From Demequina oxidasica (GTDB lineage: Bacteria > Actinomycetota > Actinomycetes > Actinomycetales > Demequinaceae): a stretch of DNA of 64,000 nucleotides. The position numbers and the translations under genes were made by a program. Below are positions 19,824 through 30,951 of the stretch, one piece after another. Each line of letters begins with the position of its first letter. Within the stretch, counting starts at the first letter, position 1. The stretch lies in assembly GCF_000975115.1 (NCBI RefSeq), contig NZ_BBRE01000002.1, forward strand, positions 186,001-250,000. The letters are read 5' to 3'. Below the pieces are notes generated by a model. It did no database searches, was not told the DNA's origin, and saw nothing but the letters and a program-made list of their open reading frames with translations.

Positions 19824-21334
19824 GCACCAACCGCGTCGTCACGGTCGACAACTCCCACGTCGCAGAACTGCTCGGCTACAACGACACCGTTATCCGGGTG
19901 GTCGAGAAGTCCTACCCAGCGGTCTCCATTTTGGTGCGCGGTAACGAGATTTCGCTCGAGGGCGCCGCGGCGGATGTCGACGAGGCGGCCACAGCAATCG
20001 AGGAGCTGCGCGGCATCCTGTCCGCCGGGGCCCCGCTGAATGCCGACGTGGCACGCGAGACTATCCGCATGTTGCGCGGTGCGCGCGACTTTGGTGCCAC
20101 CACCAAGCCCGAGGCTCCCGCCCATGAGTCGGCGATCCAACCGGGCCTGAGCGTAGGTGTTCCGGAAACGACTCACGACGGCGTACAGGGTGACGACCAG
20201 GGTATGGAACTCGTGCCTGAACTTGTTCCCGACCTCGAGCCCGTCAAGGACACAGAGCCAGAGCCAAATCCTGAGCCCGAGCCAAATCCTGAGCCCGAGT
20301 TGGTTCTAGGGCTCGATGTCGCGCAGCAACCCGAATCCGGGATGGGGTTCGAGGTGGCTACGGATCCGGTGGCGGATCTTGTGGCTAAGCCTGACATCGC
20401 CGCCGCTCCCAAGAGCGCCCCCAACGGCGACCTCTCTCCTGAACTGAAGGAGGCGCTGACGCGAAACGAGCCTGCCGCGACGGAGCCTCATGTTGAGGAA
20501 GCTCCGGCTCAGGACGTCCCACTAGAGGCCCCCGAGCGCAAGAACATCGTCACCCCAGATCGTGCCGTGGCCCCGGACCGCCCGGCCCAAGTGCTGTCTC
20601 GCTCCATCCTGAACTCTCGTGGCCGCACTATCCGTCCTAAGACGGAGGGACAGGCCAAGTACGTTGACGCGATCGAGCAGCACACCATTACGTTCGGCAT
20701 CGGCCCTGCGGGTACTGGCAAAACGTACCTCGCCATGGCCCAGGCAGTGGCGGCGCTCCAAGCCAAGCGTGTTAACCGCATCGTCCTCACCCGCCCGGCC
20801 GTCGAGGCAGGGGAACGGCTCGGCTTTCTACCTGGCTCGCTGAGCGAGAAGATCGACCCGTACTTGCGCCCGCTCTACGACGCGCTTCACGACATGCTCG
20901 ACCCTGAGTCGATTCCGCGTTTGATGGAAGCCGGCACCATCGAGGTCGCTCCGCTGGCGTACATGCGCGGCCGTACGCTCAATGATGCGTTTGTGATTCT
21001 CGACGAGGCACAAAACACCACCCGCGAACAGATGAAGATGTTCCTCACTCGGCTCGGATTCGGCGCGACGATGGTCGTCACCGGAGACGTCACCCAGGTA
21101 GACCTACCAGGAGGCACACAGTCGGGCTTGCGCGCGGCGAGCGAGATTCTGACGGGCGTTGAGGACATCTCATTCTGCTTCCTTGGAGCGGAGGACGTGG
21201 TGCGCCACCGGCTGGTGAGCGACATCATCACGGCCTACGCGACTGCGGACGAATCTGGCATTCCGACCGCGTCGCGCCGCACGGTGCGCGACGGACAACA
21301 GCGCCGCTTCAACAACAACGGAGACCACCGATGA
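19820..21334 (+). CDS. phoH: PhoH-like ATPase with long acidic Pro/Glu insertion
   Basis: 504 aa from the GTG at 19820, which overlaps the HIT stop. The N-terminal KH-like domain (residues 1-90) is followed by about 160 residues of low-complexity, Glu/Pro-rich sequence with a tandem [13 protein letters not shown] stretch, and then the PhoH ATPase with Walker A GPAGTGKT at 295-302 and Walker B VILDEAQN. Typical PhoH proteins are 320-350 aa, so the insertion is the unusual part. The gene sits directly before ybeY, as in many bacteria, which suggests a shared role in RNA maturation. Cytoplasmic, no signal peptide. Confidence 0.92.
   Translation: MSTNRVVTVDNSHVAELLGYNDTVIRVVEKSYPAVSILVRGNEISLEGAAADVDEAATAIEELRGILSAGAPLNADVARETIRMLRGARDFGATTKPEAPAHESAIQPGLSVGVPETTHDGVQGDDQGMELVPELVPDLEPVKDTEPEPNPEPEPNPEPELVLGLDVAQQPESGMGFEVATDPVADLVAKPDIAAAPKSAPNGDLSPELKEALTRNEPAATEPHVEEAPAQDVPLEAPERKNIVTPDRAVAPDRPAQVLSRSILNSRGRTIRPKTEGQAKYVDAIEQHTITFGIGPAGTGKTYLAMAQAVAALQAKRVNRIVLTRPAVEAGERLGFLPGSLSEKIDPYLRPLYDALHDMLDPESIPRLMEAGTIEVAPLAYMRGRTLNDAFVILDEAQNTTREQMKMFLTRLGFGATMVVTGDVTQVDLPGGTQSGLRAASEILTGVEDISFCFLGAEDVVRHRLVSDIITAYATADESGIPTASRRTVRDGQQRRFNNNGDHR
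20258..20304 (+). repeat. phoH: Short tandem repeat in phoH encoding Pro/Glu linker
   Basis: The 18-bp unit GAGCCAAATCCTGAGCCC occurs twice in direct tandem (from about 20262), preceded and followed by shorter partial units. It encodes the EPNPEP repeats. Such units can change copy number by slippage without breaking the frame. Confidence 0.75.
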
Positions 21335-21783
21335 TCGACGTCAACAACGAGACCGATGCAGTGGTCGAGGAGATTGAGTTTGCCGAACTGGCAACATTCG
21401 TGCTGAAGGAGATGCATGTTGCCGACGGTGCCGAGTTAGCCATTCTCTTTGTCGATGAGCCCACGATGGAGCAGTTGCACATTCAGTGGATGGACGAGCC
21501 AGGTCCCACTGATGTATTGAGTTTTCCTATGGACGAGTTGCGTCCGGGCACGCCGGACGAGCCAACGCCCGCCGGCCTGCTGGGGGACATCGTGGTGTGC
21601 CCGACCGTTGCCGCCCGCCAGGCAACAGCCGCCGGTCACACTGCCGATGAGGAGATGTTGCTCCTCACTACCCATGGCATTCTTCACCTCCTTGGGTACG
21701 ACCACGCGGAACCTGAGGAGGAGAAGGAGATGTTTGCCCTGCAGCGCAGGCTGCTCCTCACCTTCCTCGCAAGTCGCGCATGA
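21331..21783 (+). CDS. ybeY: Endoribonuclease YbeY
   Basis: Metal-dependent single-strand endoribonuclease for 16S rRNA 3'-end maturation and ribosome quality control. It has 150 aa with the zinc motif [17 protein letters not shown] near residues 112-128 (three histidines) and the upstream [11 protein letters not shown]. The start overlaps the phoH stop (ATGA). The CBS protein follows after 42 bp. Confidence 0.96.
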   Translation: MIDVNNETDAVVEEIEFAELATFVLKEMHVADGAELAILFVDEPTMEQLHIQWMDEPGPTDVLSFPMDELRPGTPDEPTPAGLLGDIVVCPTVAARQATAAGHTADEEMLLLTTHGILHLLGYDHAEPEEEKEMFALQRRLLLTFLASRA

Positions 21784-21825
21784 GGCGATTGCAGCGCGCC
21801 AATTCTGAAATTCCTGTGAGGAACA

Positions 21826-23073
21826 ATGTCTAGCGGCAATGTGACGCTACTTGTGGTGGCGGGCATTGTGAGCCTGCTCGGAGCGGCGATCCTGCATGCG
21901 GTGGTCGCGGCATTCGAGCAACTTCCTTACGCTGACGAGCGCAGAATCGCAGCTAAGCAACGCCCCGACGGAAGGCCAACCGCGGCTGCCAAGCTGGCTG
22001 CGCTGCCAGAACACACCGATAACGCTGCGTCGGTCGCTTACGCGACTCTCGAGGCGATCGTGATTGTCTGTTGGAGTGTGCTTGCGTGGAGCCTCGGCGA
22101 CGTGCTCTCCTGGCCCACCTGGGTGACGTTCGTTATCGCGATTGTGATCGCGGCCTTCATTGCGCTGATGCTGATACGTGCTGTTCCGCGTCAGATTGCG
22201 CGAGCAAACCCGTTGACCACGGTCGCGGCGTTGTCGCCCGCAGCATCGGCCTTGATCACGCTCACCACTCCGGTACGTGCCGTGGTGCCGGCCTTACGCA
22301 TGCCCGCTCTGGCAGAGCCCGAGGACCTCGTAGAACAGGCCCAGGACGCGCTCGAGGACGAGGATGCGGAACTGCTGCGATCCGTCGTGAGCCTGGGAGA
22401 CACACTGACGCGCGAGGTGATGGTCCCGCGCACTGACATGGTGACCATCGCCTCGGGCACCTCCGCACGCAAGGCGATGGTGCTGTTCATGCGCTCGGGC
22501 TTCTCGCGTGTACCTGTCATCGGGGAGAGTGTCGATGACACCCTTGGGGTGATCTACCTCAAGGACGTCGTCAAGGCCACGTGGGATGACAGTGAGAAAC
22601 TGGGCAAGCCCGTGGACGACTACATGCGAGATCCTGTGTTTGTTCCCGAATCTGTGCCGGTTGACGACCTCTTGCGCCGCATGCAGGGATCCGTGTTCCA
22701 CCAGGCGATTGTGGTGGACGAGTACGGTGGAGTCGCGGGCTTGGTGACTATTGAGGATGCGCTCGAGGAGATTGTGGGCGAGGTGGTCGACGAACACGAC
22801 CGTTTCTCGCCCGATGCCGTCGAACTCGCCACGGGTGGCTATCGGGTGCCCGCGCGCTTTCCACTCGACGAATTGGGTGAGCTGTTCGACATAGAGATTG
22901 AAGACGATGACGTGGAGACGGCCGCCGGCCTGCTCGCCAAGGCACTTGGAAAGGTGCCGATTCCCGGATCACGTGTCGCGACCCATGGACTGGTGTTGCT
23001 TGCGGAACGAGCCGAAGGGCGCAGGCGCCGCCTGACGTCGATTGTTGTGGTCAAGGAGGCCGAAGATGAGTGA
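21826..23073 (+). CDS. CBS-domain membrane transporter, CorC/HlyC family
   Basis: 415 aa: N-terminal DUF21-like membrane part with three to four helices (residues 5-30, 65-120, 140-160), then a CBS pair with TREVMVPRTDM and FVPESVPVDDLL, and a C-terminal CorC/HlyC domain starting near VPARFPLDELGELFD. Relatives are magnesium/cobalt exporters, historically called hemolysins. It sits between ybeY and era, a common actinobacterial order. Its last 8 bp overlap era. Confidence 0.88.
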   Translation: MSSGNVTLLVVAGIVSLLGAAILHAVVAAFEQLPYADERRIAAKQRPDGRPTAAAKLAALPEHTDNAASVAYATLEAIVIVCWSVLAWSLGDVLSWPTWVTFVIAIVIAAFIALMLIRAVPRQIARANPLTTVAALSPAASALITLTTPVRAVVPALRMPALAEPEDLVEQAQDALEDEDAELLRSVVSLGDTLTREVMVPRTDMVTIASGTSARKAMVLFMRSGFSRVPVIGESVDDTLGVIYLKDVVKATWDDSEKLGKPVDDYMRDPVFVPESVPVDDLLRRMQGSVFHQAIVVDEYGGVAGLVTIEDALEEIVGEVVDEHDRFSPDAVELATGGYRVPARFPLDELGELFDIEIEDDDVETAAGLLAKALGKVPIPGSRVATHGLVLLAERAEGRRRRLTSIVVVKEAEDE

Positions 23074-23977
23074 TGTACCTTTCCGGAGCGGATTCGCGTG
23101 CTTTGTGGGACGCCCCAATGCAGGTAAATCGACGCTGATGAACGCACTTGTGGGTCAGAAGGTCGCGATTATGTCCTCGCGCCCCCAGACCACGCGCCGC
23201 GCCATCCGCGGGATCGTTCACCGCGAGGACGCGCAGATCATTGTGGTCGACACCCCCGGCCTTCACCGCCCGCGCACGCTGCTGGGCGAGCGGCTGAATG
23301 ACCTGGTGCGCGAGACCTTCAACGAAGTCGACGTGATCGGCATGTGCCTGCCGGCGGACGAGAAGATCGGCCCGGGAGACAAGTGGATCGCGCGCGAGCT
23401 CGCTGGTGCACGGGCGCCCAAGGTCGCGATCGTGACCAAGGTGGACAAGGTTCCCCGCCCCCAGGTGGGTGACCACCTACTCGCGGTGTCGGAGCTCGCC
23501 GACTGGTCCGACATTGTGCCCGTGAGCTCCGTTAAGGACATTCAGATCGACGTGCTGACGGACGTGCTGACCAAGTATCTGCCTGAAGGTCCGGCGCTGT
23601 ACCCGGACGGCGAACTCACTGACGAGCCCGAGCAAATCATGATTGCCGAGCTCGTGCGTGAGGCCGCACTCGAAGGCGTTCACGACGAGCTCCCGCACTC
23701 CATCGCGGTGCAGGTCGAGGAGATTGTGGAGCGACCGCAGGCCGAGGACGACCCACGTCCGCCTTTGCTCGAGGTACGCGTGCAACTGTATGTGGAGCGC
23801 GACAGCCAGAAGGGCATCATCCTGGGGCACAAGGGCGAGCGCCTGCGCGACGTGGGTACTAAGGCGCGTCAGGAGATTGAGGGCCTGTTGGGCCGCAAGA
23901 TCTACTTGGATCTGCATGTCAAGGTCGCCAAGGAATGGCAGCGCGATCCCAAGCAACTGGGGCGACTGGGCTTCTGA
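23066..23977 (+). CDS. era: GTPase Era
   Basis: Binds the 3' end of 16S rRNA during 30S assembly. It has 303 aa with G1 GRPNAGKST, G3 DTPG, G4 TKVD, and a C-terminal KH domain with ILGHKGERLRDVG. The ATG at 23066 has the ribosome site AAGGAGG and overlaps the end of the upstream CBS gene. An in-frame start at 23042 lies within the upstream gene and is unlikely. Confidence 0.96.
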   Translation: MSDVPFRSGFACFVGRPNAGKSTLMNALVGQKVAIMSSRPQTTRRAIRGIVHREDAQIIVVDTPGLHRPRTLLGERLNDLVRETFNEVDVIGMCLPADEKIGPGDKWIARELAGARAPKVAIVTKVDKVPRPQVGDHLLAVSELADWSDIVPVSSVKDIQIDVLTDVLTKYLPEGPALYPDGELTDEPEQIMIAELVREAALEGVHDELPHSIAVQVEEIVERPQAEDDPRPPLLEVRVQLYVERDSQKGIILGHKGERLRDVGTKARQEIEGLLGRKIYLDLHVKVAKEWQRDPKQLGRLGF

Positions 23978-24007
23978 TCGACCAAATCTGGGCGGGAGCG
24001 GCCGGTA

Positions 24008-24038
24008 TTGGCGAGTCCACCCGAGCATCGGCTATGGT
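24008..24038 (+). promoter_or_regulatory. leuA: Candidate leuA leader promoter
   Basis: TTGGCG at 24008-24013 and TATGGT at 24033-24038 have a 19-bp spacer, slightly long. If TATGGT is the -10, transcription starts at about 24044-24046, on the ATG of the leader peptide, so the leader would be translated without a ribosome site. Assigned by eye. Confidence 0.4.
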
Positions 24039-24044
24039 GAACGC

Positions 24045-24095
24045 ATGCGTGCACCGCAGTTCACACTGCTCCTTCGTTGCCGCGACGAGGCCTAG
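24045..24095 (+). CDS. leuA leader peptide with three consecutive Leu codons
   Basis: A 16-codon ORF reading MRAPQFTLLLRCRDEA. The three Leu codons CTG-CTC-CTT lie at 24066-24074, about midway. The first arm of a perfect 10-bp stem (24080-24089) starts 5 nt after them, so a ribosome stalled on Leu codons would cover that arm. This is the layout expected for a leucine-sensing leader. Actinobacterial leuA genes are known to have such leaders. The peptide itself has no other expected role. Confidence 0.8.
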   Translation: MRAPQFTLLLRCRDEA

Positions 24096-24147
24096 TCAGC
24101 CGGAAACTCGTCGCGGTGGTTGGTGTGCCGGCTTACACAGCCCCAAC
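24080..24147 (+). promoter_or_regulatory. leuA: leuA attenuator-type stem-loops
   Basis: Stem 1 is a perfect 10-bp pair of CCGCGACGAG (24080-24089) with CTCGTCGCGG (24107-24116). Stem 2 pairs GTTGGTGTG (24119-24127) with CACA (24136-24139) and CCAAC (24143-24147), with a 3-nt bulge, and ends 7 nt before the GAAGGA ribosome site of leuA. There is no U-tract, so control may act on translation or through another factor rather than intrinsic termination. Confidence 0.65.
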
Positions 24148-24156
24148 AAACTTTGA

Positions 24157-25932
<1,776 letters not shown>

Positions 25933-25937
25933 CGGTT

Positions 25938-25973
25938 CGCGAGCTGCCTGGGCTGCTCGCGTGTTACTTTTTC
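25938..25973 (+). terminator. Rho-independent terminator of leuA
   Basis: CGCGAGC (25938-25944) pairs with GCTCGCG (25955-25961) around a 10-nt loop, followed by a T-rich tail with CTTTTT at 25967-25972. It starts 6 bp after the leuA stop. Confidence 0.8.
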
Positions 25974-26010
25974 TGAACGTGCGTTTCTTATTAGTGACCT
26001 AGGAGTGCAG

Positions 26011-26439
26011 ATGACTGACAACACTTTTCCACCTGACAATTCGGTGCCTCCGTCGACGCCGGGTTCCCCGATCCCACCGCCGCCAGCAACGTACGATGCG
26101 GTGGCCACGCCTGGCGCTTACAGCCCAGCGCCGCTGGGTGACACTCGACAGCACTCTTTCTTAGTGACGTGGTTGTTTGCATGGATCCTCGGCTACTTGG
26201 GTGTGGACCGCTTCTATCTGGGCAAGATCGGCACCGGGATTCTGAAGCTCATCACCGTTGGTGGATTTGGAATCTGGTACTTGATCGACGTCATCATGGT
26301 GTTGGTCGGAGCCACGCGAGACAAGCAAGGTCAGAAACTTGCCGGATATGAAAGCAAGAAGTCGATCGCCTGGATCGTGACAATCGCGGTGTGGTTGCTT
26401 GGAGGATTTGCCGGTGGAGTAACACTTACCACCATGTGA
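26011..26439 (+). CDS. TM2-domain membrane protein
   Basis: 142 aa from the ATG at 26011, chosen because AGGAG lies at 26001-26005. A proline-rich N-terminal tail (about 45 residues) precedes the TM2 domain: a helix WLFAWILGYLGVDRFYLGK, the glycine turn, then LKLITVGGFGIWYLIDVIMVL, and a third hydrophobic helix at the C-terminus. TM2 proteins are common in actinobacteria and their job is unknown. It sits alone between leuA and recO. Confidence 0.82.
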   Translation: MTDNTFPPDNSVPPSTPGSPIPPPPATYDAVATPGAYSPAPLGDTRQHSFLVTWLFAWILGYLGVDRFYLGKIGTGILKLITVGGFGIWYLIDVIMVLVGATRDKQGQKLAGYESKKSIAWIVTIAVWLLGGFAGGVTLTTM

Positions 26440-26510
26440 TCGAGTGAGTGCCGCGGCCATTGCAGGGCGTGGTGCCTCCCGGGCGCAGGGGCGCGAGAGA
26501 CAATAGGCAC

Positions 26511-27257
26511 GTGCCTCTCTACCGTGACCACGCGATTGTGCTGCGCGCCCACAAGTTGGGTGAGGCAGACCGCATCGTGACGTTCCTCAGCAGGCATCAC
26601 GGCAAGATCCGCGCTGTTGCCAAGGGCGTTCGCCGCACTACCAGTCGTATTGGCGCCAGGACCGAACCCTTCATGCTGGTAGATGTGCAGTTCTACGAGG
26701 GACGCAACCTGGACATCGTGAGTCAGATTGAGACTCGCGAACCGTATGCGCGCCGCATCAGCGAGGACTACGGTCTCTACACAGCCGCAACAGCGATGGT
26801 CGAGACGGCGGACAAGCTGGTGGACCTCGAGAAGGAACCCGCGAACGAGCAATACCGCCTCCTGCACGGCGGGCTAGGCGCGCTCAGCCGTCACGATCAC
26901 GACCCGGGACTGGTGCTCGACAGCTTCCTGCTGCGGTCGCTCTCCATTGCAGGTTACGAGCCGAGCTTTGACGAGTGTGCGAGCTGCGGAAAGCCGGGAC
27001 CGCATCGGGCCTTCGTGGTCGCCGGCGGTGGCGCAGTGTGCGAGGCGTGCCGGCCCTCGGGTGCGGCGGCGCCGGCGGTCGAGACCTTCGAACTCCTTCA
27101 GGGGCTGCTCAGCGGAGACTGGGCGACGGCCGATGCCTCGGACCAGCGCAACCGCCGCGAGGCCGCTGGTCTCATCGCCGCCTACACGCAGTTCCATCTG
27201 GAGCGCAAAGTGCGCAGCCTGACGCACGTGGACCGCACCGAGCGCACCCCCAGGTAG
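26511..27257 (+). CDS. recO: DNA repair protein RecO
   Basis: Mediator that loads RecA on SSB-coated gaps in the RecFOR pathway. It has 248 aa from the GTG at 26511, giving the typical N-terminus [21 protein letters not shown], an OB-fold, and a zinc motif [10 protein letters not shown]...CEAC near residues 160-183. An open extension to 26448 has no family similarity. Confidence 0.93.
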   Translation: MPLYRDHAIVLRAHKLGEADRIVTFLSRHHGKIRAVAKGVRRTTSRIGARTEPFMLVDVQFYEGRNLDIVSQIETREPYARRISEDYGLYTAATAMVETADKLVDLEKEPANEQYRLLHGGLGALSRHDHDPGLVLDSFLLRSLSIAGYEPSFDECASCGKPGPHRAFVVAGGGAVCEACRPSGAAAPAVETFELLQGLLSGDWATADASDQRNRREAAGLIAAYTQFHLERKVRSLTHVDRTERTPR

Positions 27258-27370
27258 TTCGCCAGCGTCAGGAGCGGTGCCGACGAAGTGGTCGGGGTGG
27301 CGGATTCCCGGTACCTGGGTCACCGGTGCGGTATCGCGACGCGTTGTGCCATGGCCGGAATCGCCCCGCG

Positions 27371-27379
27371 CCCCCCCCC
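27371..27379 (+). repeat. C9 homopolymer in the recO-phn intergenic region
   Basis: Nine consecutive C, preceded by CCCC-GCG and followed by GCAAAAAG. It lies 114 bp after recO and about 160 bp before the HAD gene. It could be prone to slippage. No ORF crosses it convincingly. Confidence 0.6.
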
Positions 27380-27404
27380 GCAAAAAGTATGCCTGTGCAG
27401 AAAA

Positions 27405-27474
27405 GTTCGTCTGTTCGTAACCCTCCCGTGGCCATTCTGTCCATATTGGATGGCTAGGTTGGACGCATTGTCCA
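27405..27474 (+). promoter_or_regulatory. Repeat cluster upstream of the phn-type operon, candidate operators
   Basis: Three small repeats occur in 70 bp: a tandem GTTCGTCT-GTTCGTAA (27405-27420), an inverted repeat TCCA-tat-TGGA (27440-27450), and a perfect TGGAC-GCATT-GTCCA (27460-27474). The last is 67 bp upstream of the HAD start. The operon ends with an RpiR-type regulator, and such regulators bind inverted repeats, so the 15-bp repeat is the best operator candidate. The tandem GTTCGT resembles a Pho-box unit only loosely (8-bp rather than 11-bp period). Confidence 0.4.
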
Positions 27475-27540
27475 CCCGGGCAACGACCAGGACGGTCTTG
27501 CTCGCGATGCGAGCGGGACCACGGAACGCAAAGGATGGCA

Positions 27541-28260
27541 GTGACGCACACCATCGTCTTCGACTTCGACGGCACACTCGCACTCGGCTTGGGCCCGCTC
27601 AAAGCGTACGCCCGCTGTGTCGCAGAGTTGGTCGAGACGTCGCGACGCGAGTCAGTAGAAGCAGAATTGGACGCAGCCATTCTCGAATTCGAGCGCAGCA
27701 CGGACCGCTACCGGGACGCATACGACGCTGTTCGTCAGGCTTCACTCGCCCTTGGTATCGAAGACGAGACGCTGTCGCGAGGTTACATGGCCAGCCGCGA
27801 GGTGCTTGCTACTGAAGCGGCCCCGGTGAAAGCGCCCGCGGGCCTTCGTGAATTCCTCGAGTCCCTGCCCTGTTATGTGACGGTCACGATGGTGACGAAC
27901 GCGCCTGACATTCGCATCACGGAGGCGCTGATCGCGCTAGGTGTCGAGGACCTCATTGGCGCCAGGGTGTGTTCCGCGCGCAAGCCCGCGGGCATTGAGG
28001 CCGTGGTGCGCGACGCGCTTCAGCACGGTCCAGTGCTGTCCGTGGGCGACATCTACGAGTTCGACCTCGCCCCTGCCCTCGAACTTGGTGCCGACGCCGC
28101 CCTCGTGGGTGACACGTCCGGGCGCTACTCGGATCGCGTCACGATGGCCGGCGCGACTCTAACGGACCTCTATCCAGCCATCTCAGCGTGGGCGACCAGT
28201 TCAACCGCCCTCACACATGTGCCACCCGGCACCCGTACCAACCACGAAAGGCACAACTAG
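27541..28260 (+). CDS. HAD-superfamily hydrolase, first gene of phn-type operon
   Basis: 239 aa with the HAD nucleophile motif DFDGT near residues 7-11, motif II MVTNAP and a late GDIYEFDLAPA acid motif. HAD proteins of this type are phosphatases or phosphonatases. The ATG at 27535 has no room for a ribosome site (AAGGATG), whereas the GTG at 27541 has AAAGG 5 bp upstream, so I chose GTG. One base separates it from the phnD-type gene. It may act on the imported phosphorus compound; I do not see a phosphonatase-specific lysine motif clearly. Confidence 0.8.
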   Translation: MTHTIVFDFDGTLALGLGPLKAYARCVAELVETSRRESVEAELDAAILEFERSTDRYRDAYDAVRQASLALGIEDETLSRGYMASREVLATEAAPVKAPAGLREFLESLPCYVTVTMVTNAPDIRITEALIALGVEDLIGARVCSARKPAGIEAVVRDALQHGPVLSVGDIYEFDLAPALELGADAALVGDTSGRYSDRVTMAGATLTDLYPAISAWATSSTALTHVPPGTRTNHERHN

Positions 28261-28261
28261 T

Positions 28262-29308
28262 ATGCGCACAAAGCTCATTGCCTCCGGTGTCGCCGCGACG
28301 GCTCTCATCACGTTGGTGGGATGTTCAAGCAGCGACGACGACGCGACCACCACTCCCGACGCCACCTCGACGGCCGCCGCGGAGGAGTCAACTCCCGCCC
28401 CGGCTGCCGCTGAATGGCCCACGGAGATCACGCTCGCCTTGATTCCTAACGAGAACGTCACGGACCTCGTGACCTCAGTCACCCCGCTCACGGACTACCT
28501 CTCGGAGGAGCTCGGAATTAAGGTCGAGGGTGTCGTGACCAAGGACTACCAGGCAACGGTCGAGGCCCTCGGCTCCGGTCAGGCTCAGATCGCCATTACT
28601 GATGCAGGGTCGATGGCGGCAGCCGAGGACATGTACGGCGCTCACGCGGTTCTTCAGGATGTGAGATTCGGCGCCTCGCAGTACGCGTCGGAATTCTTCA
28701 CCAACAACCCCGACAAGTACTGTGACGACGAGCCTGTGCTCGCAACGTATGGTGCCACGGGCCAGGAGATGCTGTATTGCAATGGTGTGGCATCCGGCGA
28801 GGACAACACTGGCGTAGGACCGGTTGGCGTTGACGCCCTCAGCAAGATCGAGCCCGGTACCAAGGTGGCGTTCGGCAACACCACCTCACCTGCGGGCTAC
28901 CAGCTCCCGGTGCTCGCGCTCGAGGACCTCGGCATCAACGTGGACGACCTTTCGCAGGTACCTGTGACGGGCAATGACACCCTCATCATGGCCGTCTACA
29001 ACGACGATGCTGAGGTGGGCTTCGCCTATTGGGATGCCCGCAGCGCGATCGACGCCGCGGAGGTTCCCGACCTGGGAGACAAGGTCGTCGTCTTCGGTCT
29101 GTCGGAGATGTATCCCAATGGAGGAGTAGTGCTGTCCGACGAACTGCCGCAGGACCTGCGTGATGAGATCACGACCCTGATGGACAACTATTCGGAGGTC
29201 GACCCGGACACGCTGATGAACATCTTCAGCCAGACGGACTGGACCCCCGCGGACCCCGCCGCCATCGACCTCGCTCGCAAGGTCAATGCCCGCTTCAGCG
29301 GTCAGTAA
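28262..29308 (+). CDS. phnD: Phosphonate/phosphate-type ABC transporter binding lipoprotein
   Basis: 348 aa. The lipoprotein signal [20 protein letters not shown] ends at a lipobox LVGC, followed by a Ser/Asp/Thr-rich tether. The body fits the PhnD family: [16 protein letters not shown] at the mature start, [13 protein letters not shown], and VGFAYWDAR. It captures the substrate outside the membrane and hands it to PhnE. ATG at 28262 has AAAGG upstream. The ligand could be phosphonate, phosphite or a phosphate ester; sequence alone does not decide. Confidence 0.87.
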   Translation: MRTKLIASGVAATALITLVGCSSSDDDATTTPDATSTAAAEESTPAPAAAEWPTEITLALIPNENVTDLVTSVTPLTDYLSEELGIKVEGVVTKDYQATVEALGSGQAQIAITDAGSMAAAEDMYGAHAVLQDVRFGASQYASEFFTNNPDKYCDDEPVLATYGATGQEMLYCNGVASGEDNTGVGPVGVDALSKIEPGTKVAFGNTTSPAGYQLPVLALEDLGINVDDLSQVPVTGNDTLIMAVYNDDAEVGFAYWDARSAIDAAEVPDLGDKVVVFGLSEMYPNGGVVLSDELPQDLRDEITTLMDNYSEVDPDTLMNIFSQTDWTPADPAAIDLARKVNARFSGQ

Positions 29309-29319
29309 GAACGCGACGT

Positions 29320-30147
29320 ATGCCGGAGCGCACACCGCACACGGAGGTCGAGGGCGCAGAGTCCTCGGCCTTCGTGGCGTGGCCAATTGAACTCGACGGC
29401 GTCACCGTTAGGTACCCCAACGGCGTGGTCGCACTCAACAATGTCTCGCTGTCGATTGCGGCGGGGGAGATGGTCTCCGTCGTAGGGCTCTCGGGATCAG
29501 GCAAGTCGACCATGATCCGCACCATCAACGGCCTTGTCCCCGCGACAAACGGAACGGTCACCGTCGGCCCCCACACGGTGACCACGTTGCGAGGCAAGGC
29601 GCTGCGAGAGTTGCGTGGCAGTGTCGGAATGATCTTCCAGGGGTTCAACCTCGCTGATCGTGCCAGCGTCTACCAGAACGTGCTCGTGGGGCGCTTCGCT
29701 CACACGGCAACCTGGAAGACGATGCTGGGGATGGCGAGTAGCGAGGACCGTGAGATCGTTTTGCGGGCGCTTGATTCGGTAGGGATGCTCGAGAAGGTCT
29801 GGGGGCGAGCGGGAGCGCTATCTGGCGGACAGAAGCAGCGCATCGCGATCGCGCGCGCGCTCAGTCAGGAACCCGAAGTCATGCTGGCAGATGAGCCGGT
29901 GGCGAGCCTGGATCCACCCACTGCGCACGCGGTGATGACGGACCTTGAGCGCATCAATACCGAGCGTGGACTCACCGTGCTCGTCAACCTTCATCTGATG
30001 GACCTGGCGCGCCAGTACACGACGCGCATGATCGGTCTACGAGCGGGAGAAGTAGTCTACGACGGCCCGGCCACAACCGCCACGGACGCGGATTTCGAGG
30101 CGATCTACGGGCGCCCCATTCAGTCACGCGACAGGCTCGGTAAGTAG
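29320..30147 (+). CDS. phnC: Phosphonate-type ABC transporter ATP-binding protein
   Basis: 275 aa ATPase with Walker [11 protein letters not shown]-loop in [10 protein letters not shown], signature LSGGQKQR and Walker [14 protein letters not shown], followed by [11 protein letters not shown] as the H-loop region. It matches PhnC, including the long segment between Q-loop and signature with TWKTMLGM. Lies 11 bp after phnD. Confidence 0.92.
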   Translation: MPERTPHTEVEGAESSAFVAWPIELDGVTVRYPNGVVALNNVSLSIAAGEMVSVVGLSGSGKSTMIRTINGLVPATNGTVTVGPHTVTTLRGKALRELRGSVGMIFQGFNLADRASVYQNVLVGRFAHTATWKTMLGMASSEDREIVLRALDSVGMLEKVWGRAGALSGGQKQRIAIARALSQEPEVMLADEPVASLDPPTAHAVMTDLERINTERGLTVLVNLHLMDLARQYTTRMIGLRAGEVVYDGPATTATDADFEAIYGRPIQSRDRLGK

Positions 30148-30150
30148 CCG

Positions 30151-30951
30151 ATGACCAACACGCTCGTCCTGCCACCTAAGCCACGCACGTGGCCGCGCAA
30201 CGTTGGAGTCGTTCTGGCGCTAGCGGCTATGACGCTCCTGACTACCCTCCCGCGGCTAGGTGGCGTCGAGATCGACTTAGGGTCCATCGCCAGGAACTGG
30301 AGCAACGCGGCCGAGCGCATCGGAATGCTACTGCAGCCCGACCTATCGATCTTGCCCCGCACTATTGAGCCGATGTTCCAGACCCTGTCGATGGCGATCG
30401 TAGGTACCGTCCTCGCCGCGGCGTTGGCGATCCCGCTTTCTCTGTGGGCGGCGCGCCCCACTAACCCCAACGGGCTGACCCGACGCGCAGTGCGCTTTGT
30501 GCTGAACGTGGTGCGCGCTGTTCCGGACCTGGTTTACGCGACAATCTTGGTGGCGATGGTCGGAGTCGGCACCCTGCCAGGGGTCATCACCCTGATCCTT
30601 TTTGACGTGGGCATCGTAGTCAAGTTGGTGTCCGAGTCGATCGACTCCGCCGACTCCGCCTACATGGAGGGCGGCCGCGCCGCCGGCGGCACCCAGACGC
30701 AGATTAATAAGGTGACGGCGCTCCCGCAGTCGTGGCCCGTCATCGCGAGTCAGGTCCTGTATTCGCTGGAACTCAACGTTCGCATTTCGGCCATCTTGGG
30801 GATCGTGGGCGCTGGCGGCATCGGCCGACTCATCGACGAGGTCCGTGGCTTCTACCGCTATGACGCGCTGTCCACCATCATCATTGAGATTCTCGTGGTC
30901 GTGCTCATCATCGAGGTAGTTTCAAATTACCTGCGAAAGAGGCTCCGATGA
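30151..30951 (+). CDS. phnE: Phosphonate-type ABC transporter permease 1
   Basis: 266 aa with six predicted membrane helices and the coupling region GGRAAGGTQTQINKVTALPQSWP that corresponds to the EAA loop of the family. It pairs with the second permease to form the membrane channel. Starts 3 bp after phnC and overlaps the next permease by 4 bp (ATGA). Confidence 0.92.
   Translation: MTNTLVLPPKPRTWPRNVGVVLALAAMTLLTTLPRLGGVEIDLGSIARNWSNAAERIGMLLQPDLSILPRTIEPMFQTLSMAIVGTVLAAALAIPLSLWAARPTNPNGLTRRAVRFVLNVVRAVPDLVYATILVAMVGVGTLPGVITLILFDVGIVVKLVSESIDSADSAYMEGGRAAGGTQTQINKVTALPQSWPVIASQVLYSLELNVRISAILGIVGAGGIGRLIDEVRGFYRYDALSTIIIEILVVVLIIEVVSNYLRKRLR

Noticed and set aside
27405..27420. Pho box upstream of the phn-type operon
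   Set aside because: The GTTCGT repeat has an 8-bp period, while actinobacterial Pho boxes use 11-bp units. I kept it only as an unassigned repeat.
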